From Ochrobactrum sp. CM-21-5 (GTDB lineage: Bacteria; Pseudomonadota; Alphaproteobacteria; Rhizobiales; Rhizobiaceae), in the NCBI RefSeq assembly GCF_014253075.1, contig NZ_JACLZJ010000002.1:186001-250000 (forward strand): a DNA stretch of 64,000 nucleotides, read 5' to 3'. The notes under the pieces are model-generated. The model was not told where the DNA came from and did no database searches. It worked only from the letters and a program-made list of their open reading frames with translations. Below, piece after piece: positions 1 to 7,294 of the stretch. The translations under genes were made by a program, and so were the position numbers. Numbering within the stretch: the stretch's first letter is position 1; every line of letters begins with the position of its first letter.

Positions 1-640
1 GAAAAGCGGCAAGAATGCGCGGTCCTGCTTCAAGCAGCAGCACGCGGGCTTGCCGCGTGTCGATGTTGCGAAATTCGGGCCAGATCGTCTGCTTCGCCAG
101 TTCGGCAATGATGCCTGCAAGCTCCACGCCCGTCGGTCCGCCGCCCACTATGCTAAATGTCAGCAGCGCCTGTCGTCGGGCCTCGTCCGTTTCGCGCTCG
201 GCGCGTTCGAAAGCCAGCAGCAGGCGGCGTCGGATGGTGGTGGCATCTTCGAGCGCTTTCAGCCCGGGCGCCAGTTTCTCCCATTCGTCATGGCCAAAAT
301 AGGCGTGCCGGGCACCTGTCGCCAGAACGAGCGTGTCGTAGGCGATTTCCGATCCGTTTTCGAGGCGGACCTGCTTTCGTTGCGTGTCCACGCCGGTGAC
401 GGTGCCAAGCAGGGTGGCGACATCCTTGCGGTCGCGGAAAAGATGGCGGATTGGCCATGCGATTTCCGAAGTGGCGAGAATTGTTGTGGCCACCTGATAG
501 AGCAGAGGCTGAAAGAGATGATGATTGCGTTGATCGATCAAGGTTATGCGTGCGTTTGCGCCGCGCAGATCGTGGATCAACTGCACACCGCCGAAACCAG
601 CACCAACCACGACGATATGCGGCTTTTCCAGCTCTTCCAT
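1..640 (-). CDS. ndh: Type II NADH dehydrogenase (NDH-2), N-terminal part, cut by window edge
   Basis: This is the first 213 residues of a flavoprotein; the rest lies beyond base 1. It starts at the ATG complementary to 638-640, behind AGGTGAG. Residues 10-18 (VVVGAGFGG) form the FAD-binding GxGxxG loop. A second dinucleotide fold, IVGGGPTGVELAG, begins near residue 162 and is the NADH site. The stretch NHHLFQPLLYQVAT, seen between the two, is typical of NDH-2. NDH-2 enzymes move electrons from NADH to quinone at the inner face of the membrane without pumping protons. A MarR gene lies upstream on the same strand, 139 bp away. Family assignment is firm; the quinone-reductase role is inferred from family resemblance. 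Confidence 0.85.
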   Translation of the reverse strand, partial: MEELEKPHIVVVGAGFGGVQLIHDLRGANARITLIDQRNHHLFQPLLYQVATTILATSEIAWPIRHLFRDRKDVATLLGTVTGVDTQRKQVRLENGSEIAYDTLVLATGARHAYFGHDEWEKLAPGLKALEDATTIRRRLLLAFERAERETDEARRQALLTFSIVGGGPTGVELAGIIAELAKQTIWPEFRNIDTRQARVLLLEAGPRILAAF

Positions 641-779
641 TGATCTCACCTGCTGTTGCGCGACCGCGATGCATCTTATCCGAAATTTGCGTCACTGTAG
701 AACAGGACAGTGAACGAATCCCAGTTTAAAACTACCAAAATTGCATGGTAGCGTCATGAAAAGCGGCGTGAAGTGCTCT

Positions 780-1229
780 TCAGCGCGAAAGAGATATGAG
801 ATCGCGCCGTATTGTGTCGCCATTGCCACCTATAAGACTCACTTCAATATCGGCATGTGTGGCCTTCCAGATGGGCACTGCAGCGGCAAGCGTTTCCTTA
901 CCCAATGGTGTGAGTTGCAGCAGTCTCTCGCGCCGGTCGTCCGGATTGACCAGAATTTCCACCCAGCCCTGCCTCTGCAACGGCTTCAGGGCTGCTGTCA
1001 GCGTCGTCTGATCCATCGCCAGAAGTTCCGCTACAGGCTTCATCGGTGGCGGGCTTGGCCGGTTCAGCGATAGCATCAGGGAAAACTGGCCGTTGGTCAG
1101 TCCGACGGGACGCAATGCTTCGTCAAACCGCCGCGCAAGCGCGCGCGCCGCACGCTGTACGTGCAGGCAAAGGCAAGTGTCGCGCACTAAAAGTGTAGTT
1201 TCAAAAGGCACATGGAGACTATTTGACAT
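780..1229 (-). CDS. MarR family transcriptional regulator
   Basis: A 149-residue protein with a winged helix-turn-helix at about residues 48-110; the wing carries NPDDRRERLLQLT, a hallmark of MarR proteins. The N-terminal helix has a C-x-C pair (Cys19 and Cys21), which may be redox-active, but this is only a guess. MarR proteins bind short palindromes as dimers and release DNA on binding a phenolic or oxidising ligand. A perfect 16-bp palindrome lies 10 bp upstream of the start, in the region shared with the divergent DUF899 gene, so autoregulation and control of that gene are likely. The ndh gene follows on the same strand. Confidence 0.85.
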   Translation of the reverse strand: MSNSLHVPFETTLLVRDTCLCLHVQRAARALARRFDEALRPVGLTNGQFSLMLSLNRPSPPPMKPVAELLAMDQTTLTAALKPLQRQGWVEILVNPDDRRERLLQLTPLGKETLAAAVPIWKATHADIEVSLIGGNGDTIRRDLISLSR

Positions 1230-1258
1230 GAAATATTAATATTGATATCAATATAAAT
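1223..1258 (+). promoter_or_regulatory. Promoter with overlapping palindromic operator between marR and the DUF899 gene
   Basis: TTGACA at 1223-1228 and TATCAA at 1246-1251 are 17 bp apart, a good -35/-10 pair reading toward the DUF899 gene. The perfect palindrome ATATTGATATCAATAT (1239-1254) covers the -10 box, where a dimeric repressor would block RNA polymerase. Being seen in the sequence, the palindrome is certain; its use by the adjacent MarR protein is inferred. Confidence 0.6.
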
Positions 1259-1320
1259 CGTCAAGTAAGAACAGCGCGGGGCGGCGAGAGCGGGGCAAAA
1301 GCCGGAGGAGGGCTTGCACC

Positions 1321-2046
1321 ATGAACGAAATAGTATCCCGCGAAGTCTGGCTTCAAGCGCGGCGCGCGCTTCTGGCCAGTGAAAAAGAAGCCACCCATCT
1401 GCGTGATCGTGTCAATCGTGAGAGGCTGGCCTTGCCCTGGGTCAAGGTGGACAAGGATTATATTTTCGACACACCTTCGGGCAGGAAGTCGCTCGCCGAT
1501 CTTTTCGATGGTCGTAGCCAGTTGGTCGTTTATCATTTCATGTACGGACCCGACTGGGAGCAAGGCTGCACAGGCTGTTCCTTTCTGGCCGATAATCTCG
1601 ATGGCGCGATAGCGCATCTGAATAATCACGATGTAACGCTGATTGCGGTTTCACGCGGCCCGCTTGCCAAGCTTGAGGCTTACAAACGCCGCATGGGTTG
1701 GCAGTTTCCGTGGGTTTCCTCCCAAGGCAGCGACTTCAATTTCGATTATCACGTGTCGTTTACGAAGGAAGAGATCGAGGGCAACCGCGTTTTCTATAAT
1801 TTCGAGAAGCTGGCGCCTGAAGATGCCTATGACGAACTGCCGGGAATGAGTGCTTTCTACAAGGATGACGCCGGCACGATTTATCATACCTATTCGAGTT
1901 ACGCCCGGGGTATCGAAGACTGGATCGGCACCTTAATGATCCTCGACCGTGCACCGAAAGGGCGCAACGAAGATGGAATATTGCATTTTGTAAAACGGCA
2001 TGACGAATACGAGACTAAAGCGCAAATACACAGCTGCTGCGGCTGA
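1321..2046 (+). CDS. DUF899 family thioredoxin-like protein
   Basis: A 241-residue cytosolic protein of the DUF899 family, which has a thioredoxin-like fold and no settled biochemical role. A CTGC pair sits at residues 83-86 in the motif YGPDWEQGCTGC, matching the place of the active cysteines in thioredoxin-like proteins. The C-terminus ends in a further vicinal cysteine pair (SCCG). The gene is followed at once by a two-domain VOC protein, with which it probably forms an operon, and is divergent from a MarR regulator. A thiol-based role in detoxification or redox defence is possible but not shown by the sequence. Confidence 0.8.
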   Translation: MNEIVSREVWLQARRALLASEKEATHLRDRVNRERLALPWVKVDKDYIFDTPSGRKSLADLFDGRSQLVVYHFMYGPDWEQGCTGCSFLADNLDGAIAHLNNHDVTLIAVSRGPLAKLEAYKRRMGWQFPWVSSQGSDFNFDYHVSFTKEEIEGNRVFYNFEKLAPEDAYDELPGMSAFYKDDAGTIYHTYSSYARGIEDWIGTLMILDRAPKGRNEDGILHFVKRHDEYETKAQIHSCCG

Positions 2047-2089
2047 ATGTCCGCCACGTCCAGCAGGACGCCAATCAGGGAGAGTTCCA

Positions 2090-2866
2090 ATGAAAAACGG
2101 TGCATCGCCATTCGTCTGGTACGAACTCATGACCACCGATACTGCGCAGGCCGAAAATTTTTATGAAAAGGTCATCGGCTGGAAAGCCAAGGATGCCGGC
2201 GTTCCCGGTATGAAGTATACACTTTTTGAAGCGCCGGGCTGTGCAGTTGCCGGCATGATGGCGCTCGCGGACATTTCCGAAGGAGACTGCGAGGGAGAGC
2301 CGGGATGGATAGGATATATTGGTGTTGCGGATGTCGATGCCGCCGCCGCCAAAGTGGCCGATGAAGGCGGGAAAGTGCTGCGTCCTGGTGACGATATTCC
2401 GAATGTCGGTCGCTTCGCCATTGTATCCGATCCGCAAGGCGCGTTTTTTGCGCTTTTTTCACCGAAGGATAACACCGAGCCGCCACCCGATTTCGGTTCG
2501 CGCAAAGTCGGGCATCCCGGATGGCACGAGCTTTACGCCAAGGATTGCGAAACGGTGTTCCCGTTCTACGAAAAGGTTTTTGGCTGGGCGCATTCCAGCG
2601 ATTTCGATATGGGATCGATGGGCAATTACAAGATCTTCAGCGTTGATGGTGCAGACGCTGGCGGTATCATGACCGCACCTCCCGGCGTGCCGGTCGGCTG
2701 GGGTTTCTATTTCATGGTCGATGGCGTCAATGCGGCGGCGGATCGCGTGAAATCGCTGGGTGGCTCGGTGACCAACGGCCCGATGGAAGTGCCGAACGGC
2801 GAATGGATCATTCAATGCCGCGACCCACAGGGAGTAAGTTTTTCTCTCGTCGCGCCCAAGCAGTAA
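2090..2866 (+). CDS. Two-module VOC (glyoxalase/bleomycin-resistance fold) protein
   Basis: A 258-residue protein made of two consecutive VOC modules (about 8-122 and 140-256). Each opens with a helix of the type FYEKVIGWKAK or FYEKVFGWAHS and closes with a DPQGAFFALF or DPQGVSFSLV strand. The start is the ATG at 2090, chosen because AGGGAGAG lies just upstream; a longer in-frame reading would run into the DUF899 gene. VOC proteins bind metal or sequester small electrophiles and antibiotics; the substrate cannot be told here. It lies 43 bp after the DUF899 gene and probably shares its MarR-controlled promoter. Confidence 0.82.
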   Translation: MKNGASPFVWYELMTTDTAQAENFYEKVIGWKAKDAGVPGMKYTLFEAPGCAVAGMMALADISEGDCEGEPGWIGYIGVADVDAAAAKVADEGGKVLRPGDDIPNVGRFAIVSDPQGAFFALFSPKDNTEPPPDFGSRKVGHPGWHELYAKDCETVFPFYEKVFGWAHSSDFDMGSMGNYKIFSVDGADAGGIMTAPPGVPVGWGFYFMVDGVNAAADRVKSLGGSVTNGPMEVPNGEWIIQCRDPQGVSFSLVAPKQ

Positions 2867-2882
2867 ACTGCATATATCTTGA

Positions 2883-2926
2883 GCGGTTCTGGCTTTGAGT
2901 TAATGGTCAGAACCGCCCCGTGTTTT
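2883..2926 (+). terminator. Rho-independent terminator after the VOC gene
   Basis: GCGGTTCTG (2883-2891) pairs exactly with CAGAACCGC (2908-2916) across a 16-nt loop, and a run of five T follows at 2922-2926. It lies 17 bp after the VOC stop codon. Confidence 0.65.
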
Positions 2927-2928
2927 TA

Positions 2929-3030
2929 TCAAAAGTCGTCTTCATGGTGGAAATGCCGGAAATAGGCAAAGGCCGTTCCGACCAATATTGGAAGCACCAC
3001 CAGCCCCGTCCAGAATATAATGTTGCTCAT
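2929..3030 (-). CDS. 33-residue single-span membrane protein, uncharacterised
   Basis: The reading frame starts at the ATG complementary to 3028-3030, directly behind a strong GGGAGG Shine-Dalgarno sequence with good spacing. The product has one hydrophobic stretch (about residues 4-23, from IIFWTGLVVL to VGTAFAY) followed by a basic then His/Asp-rich tail (RHFHHEDDF). It looks like a small inner-membrane peptide with a charged tail in one compartment. It lies downstream of agcS on the same strand, but a terminator stands between, so it probably has its own promoter. I do not recognise the family. The strong ribosome site and clean membrane segment argue that it is real. Confidence 0.6.
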   Translation of the reverse strand: MSNIIFWTGLVVLPILVGTAFAYFRHFHHEDDF

Positions 3031-3136
3031 TTTCTGCCTCCCTCGTGGCCTGGAAACCAGAATTTGGTCTACCGGCATGGGGAAAACGTGCAGAGGTCGC
3101 TTTTGTTCCGATAATTCGGCAAAGCCTGCCTGATAC

Positions 3137-3172
3137 GAAAAAATGCCGGGCCATTCGATGGAATGGTCCGGC
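3137..3172 (-). terminator. Rho-independent terminator after agcS
   Basis: A 12-bp perfect stem (3145-3156 with 3161-3172) and a 4-nt loop, followed on the minus strand by ATTTTTT. It ends agcS transcription 25 bp after its stop codon and separates agcS from the 33-residue membrane protein gene. Confidence 0.75.
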
Positions 3173-3196
3173 GTTGTCGGCAAGGCAGCCGAAAAC

Positions 3197-4630
3197 TTAT
3201 TTCTTGTCAATTTTCGGATCGCGCCAAATTTCCGTGTCGATCTGTCCTTGCAGCTCGGGATAGTCTTCGGCGTGGAAGGTCGGCACCTGACCGGCACGCT
3301 TCTGGGCGAAATAATCCGCTGTCAGCTTTTTTACCGTTCCAGACAGGAGAACGATGGCGATCAGGTTGATCGATGCCATCAGGCCCATCGATGCGTCCGC
3401 AGCATCGAAAACGGTTTGAATGCTTTCATAAGCGCCCCAGACCACCATGGCGAGCAATGCGCAGCGCAGCACGGTGATAGGCCCCTTTGTGCCGAGGCCG
3501 AGAAACGTCATCGCATTTTCCGCATAGGAATAGTTGCCGATGATGGAGGTGAAGGCGAAGAAGAAGATTGCCGCGGCAATGAAGTACACACCGGCACTGC
3601 CGATATGCGCGGTCATCGCCATCTGGGTCAGATGTGTTCCCGTGAGGCCGGAACCGGGTTCAAGCACGCCGGACAGGAGGATCATGATCGCCGTTGCCGT
3701 GCAGACCAGAATCGTATCGATGAAAACACCGAGCGACTGCACAAAACCCTGCGACGACGGATGGTGAGGCGAAGGTGTCGCCACAGCGGCGATGTTGGGC
3801 GCGGAGCCCATTCCGGCTTCATTCGAGAAAAGGCCACGCTTCACGCCGTTCAGCATGGCGGCAGCTATCCCGCCCGTCACGCCGCCAACAGCTTCATTCA
3901 GTCCAAACGCGCTGGAGAAGATTAGTTTGAGCGCGGCGGGGACTGCCGCGAAATTCACACCCAGAACGTAGAGGGCCATCAGGATATAGGCTGCGGCCAT
4001 GAACGGCACGACGATTTCTGCCACCCGCGCAATCTGGCGGATGCCGCCGAAGATGACAATGCCGGACAGAAAGGCAAGGATAAGACCCGTTGCAAGTTTG
4101 GGCAGGCTAAACGCCGTGTTCATGGAATCGGCAATTGCATTGGCCTGAACCGCATTGAAAACGAGGCCGAATGAAAGGATGAGGCAGACGGAAAACAAGG
4201 CCCCGGCCCAGGGCGCGCCCAGTCCGCGTGCAATGTAGAAGGCAGGTCCGCCGCGATATTGTCCCTCTTCATTGCGCACCTTGTAGAGCTGAGCCAGCGT
4301 GCTTTCCGAATAGGCGGTGGCAAGGCCGACGAGCGCCACCAGCCACATCCAGAAGATCGCACCAGGTCCGCCGAGATAGAGGGCTACCGCAACACCGGTG
4401 ATATTCCCGGTTCCCACGCGGGAAGCAAGACTGACGGTCAACGCCTGAAAAGGGGAAATACCCGCCTTGTCGCCGGAACCTGAAGCGAAGACGACTTTAA
4501 AAAGTTCGGGGAAATGAACGAACTGCACAAAACCGAGGCGGATCGTGAAAAACAATCCGACGGCCAGGAGGCCATAGATCAAAATGTAGTTCCAGAAAAT
4601 ATTGTTCAGAAAATCGATGATTACAGTCAT
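3197..4630 (-). CDS. agcS: Alanine/glycine:cation symporter family protein (AGCS)
   Basis: A 477-residue polytopic inner-membrane protein with about 10-11 hydrophobic segments. The conserved AGCS stretches are present: FQALTVSLASRVGTGNITGVA near residue 62, GGPGAIFWMWLVALVG near 87, and NGVKRGLFSNEAGMGSAPN near 260. These proteins take up alanine, glycine or related amino acids with Na+ or H+. The start follows GAGGACATTGC. It has its own terminator and a long AT-rich upstream region with ATGCAA repeats. The exact substrate is not readable from the sequence. Confidence 0.88.
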   Translation of the reverse strand: MTVIIDFLNNIFWNYILIYGLLAVGLFFTIRLGFVQFVHFPELFKVVFASGSGDKAGISPFQALTVSLASRVGTGNITGVAVALYLGGPGAIFWMWLVALVGLATAYSESTLAQLYKVRNEEGQYRGGPAFYIARGLGAPWAGALFSVCLILSFGLVFNAVQANAIADSMNTAFSLPKLATGLILAFLSGIVIFGGIRQIARVAEIVVPFMAAAYILMALYVLGVNFAAVPAALKLIFSSAFGLNEAVGGVTGGIAAAMLNGVKRGLFSNEAGMGSAPNIAAVATPSPHHPSSQGFVQSLGVFIDTILVCTATAIMILLSGVLEPGSGLTGTHLTQMAMTAHIGSAGVYFIAAAIFFFAFTSIIGNYSYAENAMTFLGLGTKGPITVLRCALLAMVVWGAYESIQTVFDAADASMGLMASINLIAIVLLSGTVKKLTADYFAQKRAGQVPTFHAEDYPELQGQIDTEIWRDPKIDKK

Positions 4631-5061
4631 GCAATGTCCTCTTTTTATGGGACGACGGGTTTAACGAAAACCGTGCAGTTCTGTCGAGTCTTCAGCGAAC
4701 AGAAATCTTATGCAAATTGCATTATAGTCTGCTCATCCGCATAACATTCAATGCAATATAACTGATATAGAATGAAAGGATAGGCAACACGGAATCCGGT
4801 TTGACGTGTTTTCAACCGCGTCTTTGTTCATCTGTGTTGCTTCCGCGCACGCATCGGAGGCGAGCGTCAAACGCTATTGCCATGGCGAAGCAGTTTGAGT
4901 AGAAGTGTCGGCACATCAAGAGTTGGGGCGACGCCCAACGCCAACCTGCCTCTCCGGGCAAGGTGGTACTCCCTTTCAAAGGGAGGATGTGGCCCAACCG
5001 GCAAATATACGGAAAAAGCCACTTGCGTCCACCCCACGATAAACTAGGGACCGACGCAGCC
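4631..5061. other. 431-bp divergent intergenic region between agcS and metA
   Basis: No convincing gene. The agcS side holds the 13-bp palindrome ATGCAAATTGCAT (4710-4722) and a further ATGCAA at 4751, which resemble AT-rich regulator half-sites. The metA side holds a cluster of small hairpins (4922-4986). No SAM-II riboswitch core was found. The metA start at 5062 lacks a classical strong Shine-Dalgarno sequence. Confidence 0.5.
4922..4986. repeat. Cluster of three inverted repeats upstream of metA
   Basis: Three hairpins follow each other: GTTGGG/CCCAAC (4922-4927 and 4934-4939), TGCC/GGCA (4947-4950 and 4957-4960), and the near-perfect palindrome CTCCCTTT-C-AAAGGGAG (4969-4985). The arrangement suggests a dispersed palindromic repeat or a structured 5' leader. 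Only one copy is seen in this window. Confidence 0.4.
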
Positions 5062-5982
5062 ATGCCGATAAAAATTCCTGACGATCTGCCAGCCACCAGT
5101 GTTCTCGAAGCCGAGGGCGTCATGGTTATGCGCGAGGCCGATGCCGTGCGTCAGGATATCAGGCCGTTGAGGATCGGCCTTCTCAATCTCATGCCCAACA
5201 AAGTGACGACTGAGACGCAGATTGCCCGCCTTCTGGGGGCGACGCCGCTTCAGGTCGAGCTGACCCTGGTGCGGATCACCAATCACGTCGCGAGGCACAC
5301 GCCGGCCGATCACATGCTGTCCTTCTATCGTCCATGGGAGGACGTGAGCGCTGAACGCTTCGACGGTTTCGTGATTACCGGCGCGCCGGTCGAGCGTCTT
5401 GCCTTCGAGGAAGTGACCTATTGGGACGAGATGCAGCGCGTGTTCGACTGGACGCAGACGCATGTGCACCGCACGCTGAACATCTGCTGGGCGGCACAGG
5501 CGGCTGTCCATCACTTCCATGGCATGGGCAAGTACGAATTGCCGGAAAAGCTGTCGGGCGTTTATCGCCAGCGCAGCCTGGTGCCGTCATCGCCCTATCT
5601 GCGCGGGTTTTCGGACGATTTTGCCATTCCTGTCTCGCGCTGGACCGAGGTGCGCAAGGCAGAGATTCCGGAAGAAAGCGGCGTGAATATCCTCGTTGAC
5701 AGCGCCGAGACCGGCCTTTGTCTGCTCGACGATCCTCGCCATCGTTCGCTGCATATGTTCAATCATGTCGAATATGACACCACATCGCTGGCCGATGAAT
5801 ATTTCCGTGACATTCAGGTGCAGCCGGACGCGGCGGTGCCTGCAAACTATTTCCCCGGCAACGACGCGACGCGCCCGCCGGAGAACCGCTGGCGCAGCCA
5901 TGCGCATCTTCTTTTTGGTAACTGGATCAACGAGATGTACCAGTCTACGCCTTATGAGCAGGAGAATATCGGCAAGGTGTGA
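5062..5982 (+). CDS. metA: Homoserine O-acyltransferase MetA, acetyl-CoA type by residue 111
   Basis: A 306-residue member of the MetA family, which acylates homoserine in the first committed step of methionine synthesis. Catalytic Cys142 (in ICWAAQAA) and the His235/Glu237 pair (in FNHVEYD) are present at the positions expected for the family. Residue 111 is glutamate (TGAPVE). In the published comparison of MetA enzymes, Glu111 goes with acetyl-CoA and Gly111 with succinyl-CoA, so this enzyme is probably a homoserine O-acetyltransferase (MetAA). The ATG at 5062 begins the family homology; a longer frame from 4963 has none. It ends 9 bp before the convergent MFS gene. Confidence 0.92.
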   Translation: MPIKIPDDLPATSVLEAEGVMVMREADAVRQDIRPLRIGLLNLMPNKVTTETQIARLLGATPLQVELTLVRITNHVARHTPADHMLSFYRPWEDVSAERFDGFVITGAPVERLAFEEVTYWDEMQRVFDWTQTHVHRTLNICWAAQAAVHHFHGMGKYELPEKLSGVYRQRSLVPSSPYLRGFSDDFAIPVSRWTEVRKAEIPEESGVNILVDSAETGLCLLDDPRHRSLHMFNHVEYDTTSLADEYFRDIQVQPDAAVPANYFPGNDATRPPENRWRSHAHLLFGNWINEMYQSTPYEQENIGKV

Positions 5983-5991
5983 AGCATAAGG

Positions 5992-7146
5992 TCATTGCAT
6001 CTGGCGCAAGGGTGTTTTGCGCCAGGTGGCATTGAGGCTGGAAAGAACGGCGAGCGCGACGAGGCCGCACCCCATCCATGGCAGTGCTTGTAGCGACACG
6101 TACTCCAGCACGATGCCCCCGACAGCCGTTCCAAGCGCTACTCCGATATGCATGGCGGAAAGATTGAGGCTTATCCCGGCTTCCGCCGCGTCAGGATCAA
6201 TGGCAATCAGAAAGCTTTGCACAACCGGCGAGATCATCCAGCTGATGCAGGCCCAGATCATCATGATTGGGATAAAGGCCGCAGCGCTGCCTGCCGCAAG
6301 CGGTATGGCGAGCAGTATCGCCAGATAGAGCAACGGTGTCAGAACGATAGCTGTGCGTGCAGTGAGCTTATCCGCCAGCCAGCCGCCGCAATAACCGCCG
6401 GGCATACCCGCCAGACCAAAGGCGACAAACGCCAGAAATACATAAGCGGACGCGATGCCGACTGCCCCGGCCAGATAGGGTGTAAGATAGGCGAACAGCA
6501 CGAAGTGGCCGCCGATCATTAAAATGGAAACCAGTTGCGCCGATATGAGCCGGTATGATTTGAAATGCACGATGTAGGAAGGTGTACCACCCCGGCGTCG
6601 GCCCGCCGCTGGCAGAAACCGCCTGCCAAGCAGAATCGCAATGCATGCGGCGAAAGCCAGCGAGAAAAATACGGCACGCCAGCCGAACCATTGGTCAATC
6701 AGCATACCCGCTGGTACGCCAAGCACCATCGATCCGCTGATGCCCATGAAGATCGTGCCGATCGCACGTCCACGTCTGTCCGTGCTGACCAGTTCCGTCG
6801 CCAGCATGGTGGCCACGAGGCAAACGGCTGCACTGGCTGCGGCCATGCCGATACGGGCCAGGAAGAGAACGGGATAGCTGGGACTGATGCCAGCAACCAT
6901 ATTGCTGAATATGAAGAGCGCCAGCGCGCCGAGCATGATCGCCTTGCGCTCGAAACGCACTGTTAAAGCCAGCGCCAGAGGGGCAGTGATGGCGAACGTA
7001 ATCGAGAATACTGTCGTCAACTGTCCCGCAACGCCGACCGATACGTCAAGGCTTGGTGCGATGCCGGACAAGATGCCGATAACGATATTTTCTGCCGTTC
7101 CGGTGATGAATGTTGCGAGGGCAAGAAGAAATAGCCGAAAATCCAT
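5992..7146 (-). CDS. MFS transporter, drug/sugar efflux (AraJ-like) type
   Basis: A 384-residue protein with about 12 hydrophobic segments. It has the pattern of small MFS exporters: an N-terminal LFLLALATFITGTAENIVIG segment, the loop RRGRAIGTIFMGISGSMVLGVP, and a second half starting near residue 205. The family exports drugs, sugars or amino acids using the proton gradient. The substrate cannot be told. It is convergent with metA and follows the GH25 gene on the same strand with a 148-bp gap, so co-transcription is possible but not certain. Confidence 0.85.
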   Translation of the reverse strand: MDFRLFLLALATFITGTAENIVIGILSGIAPSLDVSVGVAGQLTTVFSITFAITAPLALALTVRFERKAIMLGALALFIFSNMVAGISPSYPVLFLARIGMAAASAAVCLVATMLATELVSTDRRGRAIGTIFMGISGSMVLGVPAGMLIDQWFGWRAVFFSLAFAACIAILLGRRFLPAAGRRRGGTPSYIVHFKSYRLISAQLVSILMIGGHFVLFAYLTPYLAGAVGIASAYVFLAFVAFGLAGMPGGYCGGWLADKLTARTAIVLTPLLYLAILLAIPLAAGSAAAFIPIMMIWACISWMISPVVQSFLIAIDPDAAEAGISLNLSAMHIGVALGTAVGGIVLEYVSLQALPWMGCGLVALAVLSSLNATWRKTPLRQMQ

Positions 7147-7294
7147 ATTTGCCGTTCCCTGTCATGGCCAGCCATGCGGGAAGTATTGACCCGGCCTGGC
7201 GCTGTTACGTGCCGGGTTTCGAGGCAAAGCTTCGGTTATCCCTGATACTGCTTCATAGCATTGCGTACGGTGAGTGACCAGCGCAACGAGAGGC

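Noticed and set aside
4850-5061. SAM-II riboswitch upstream of metA
   Set aside because: This class often precedes alphaproteobacterial metA, but the conserved TGATTT...GCTAAA core and pseudoknot are absent. Only unrelated hairpins are seen.
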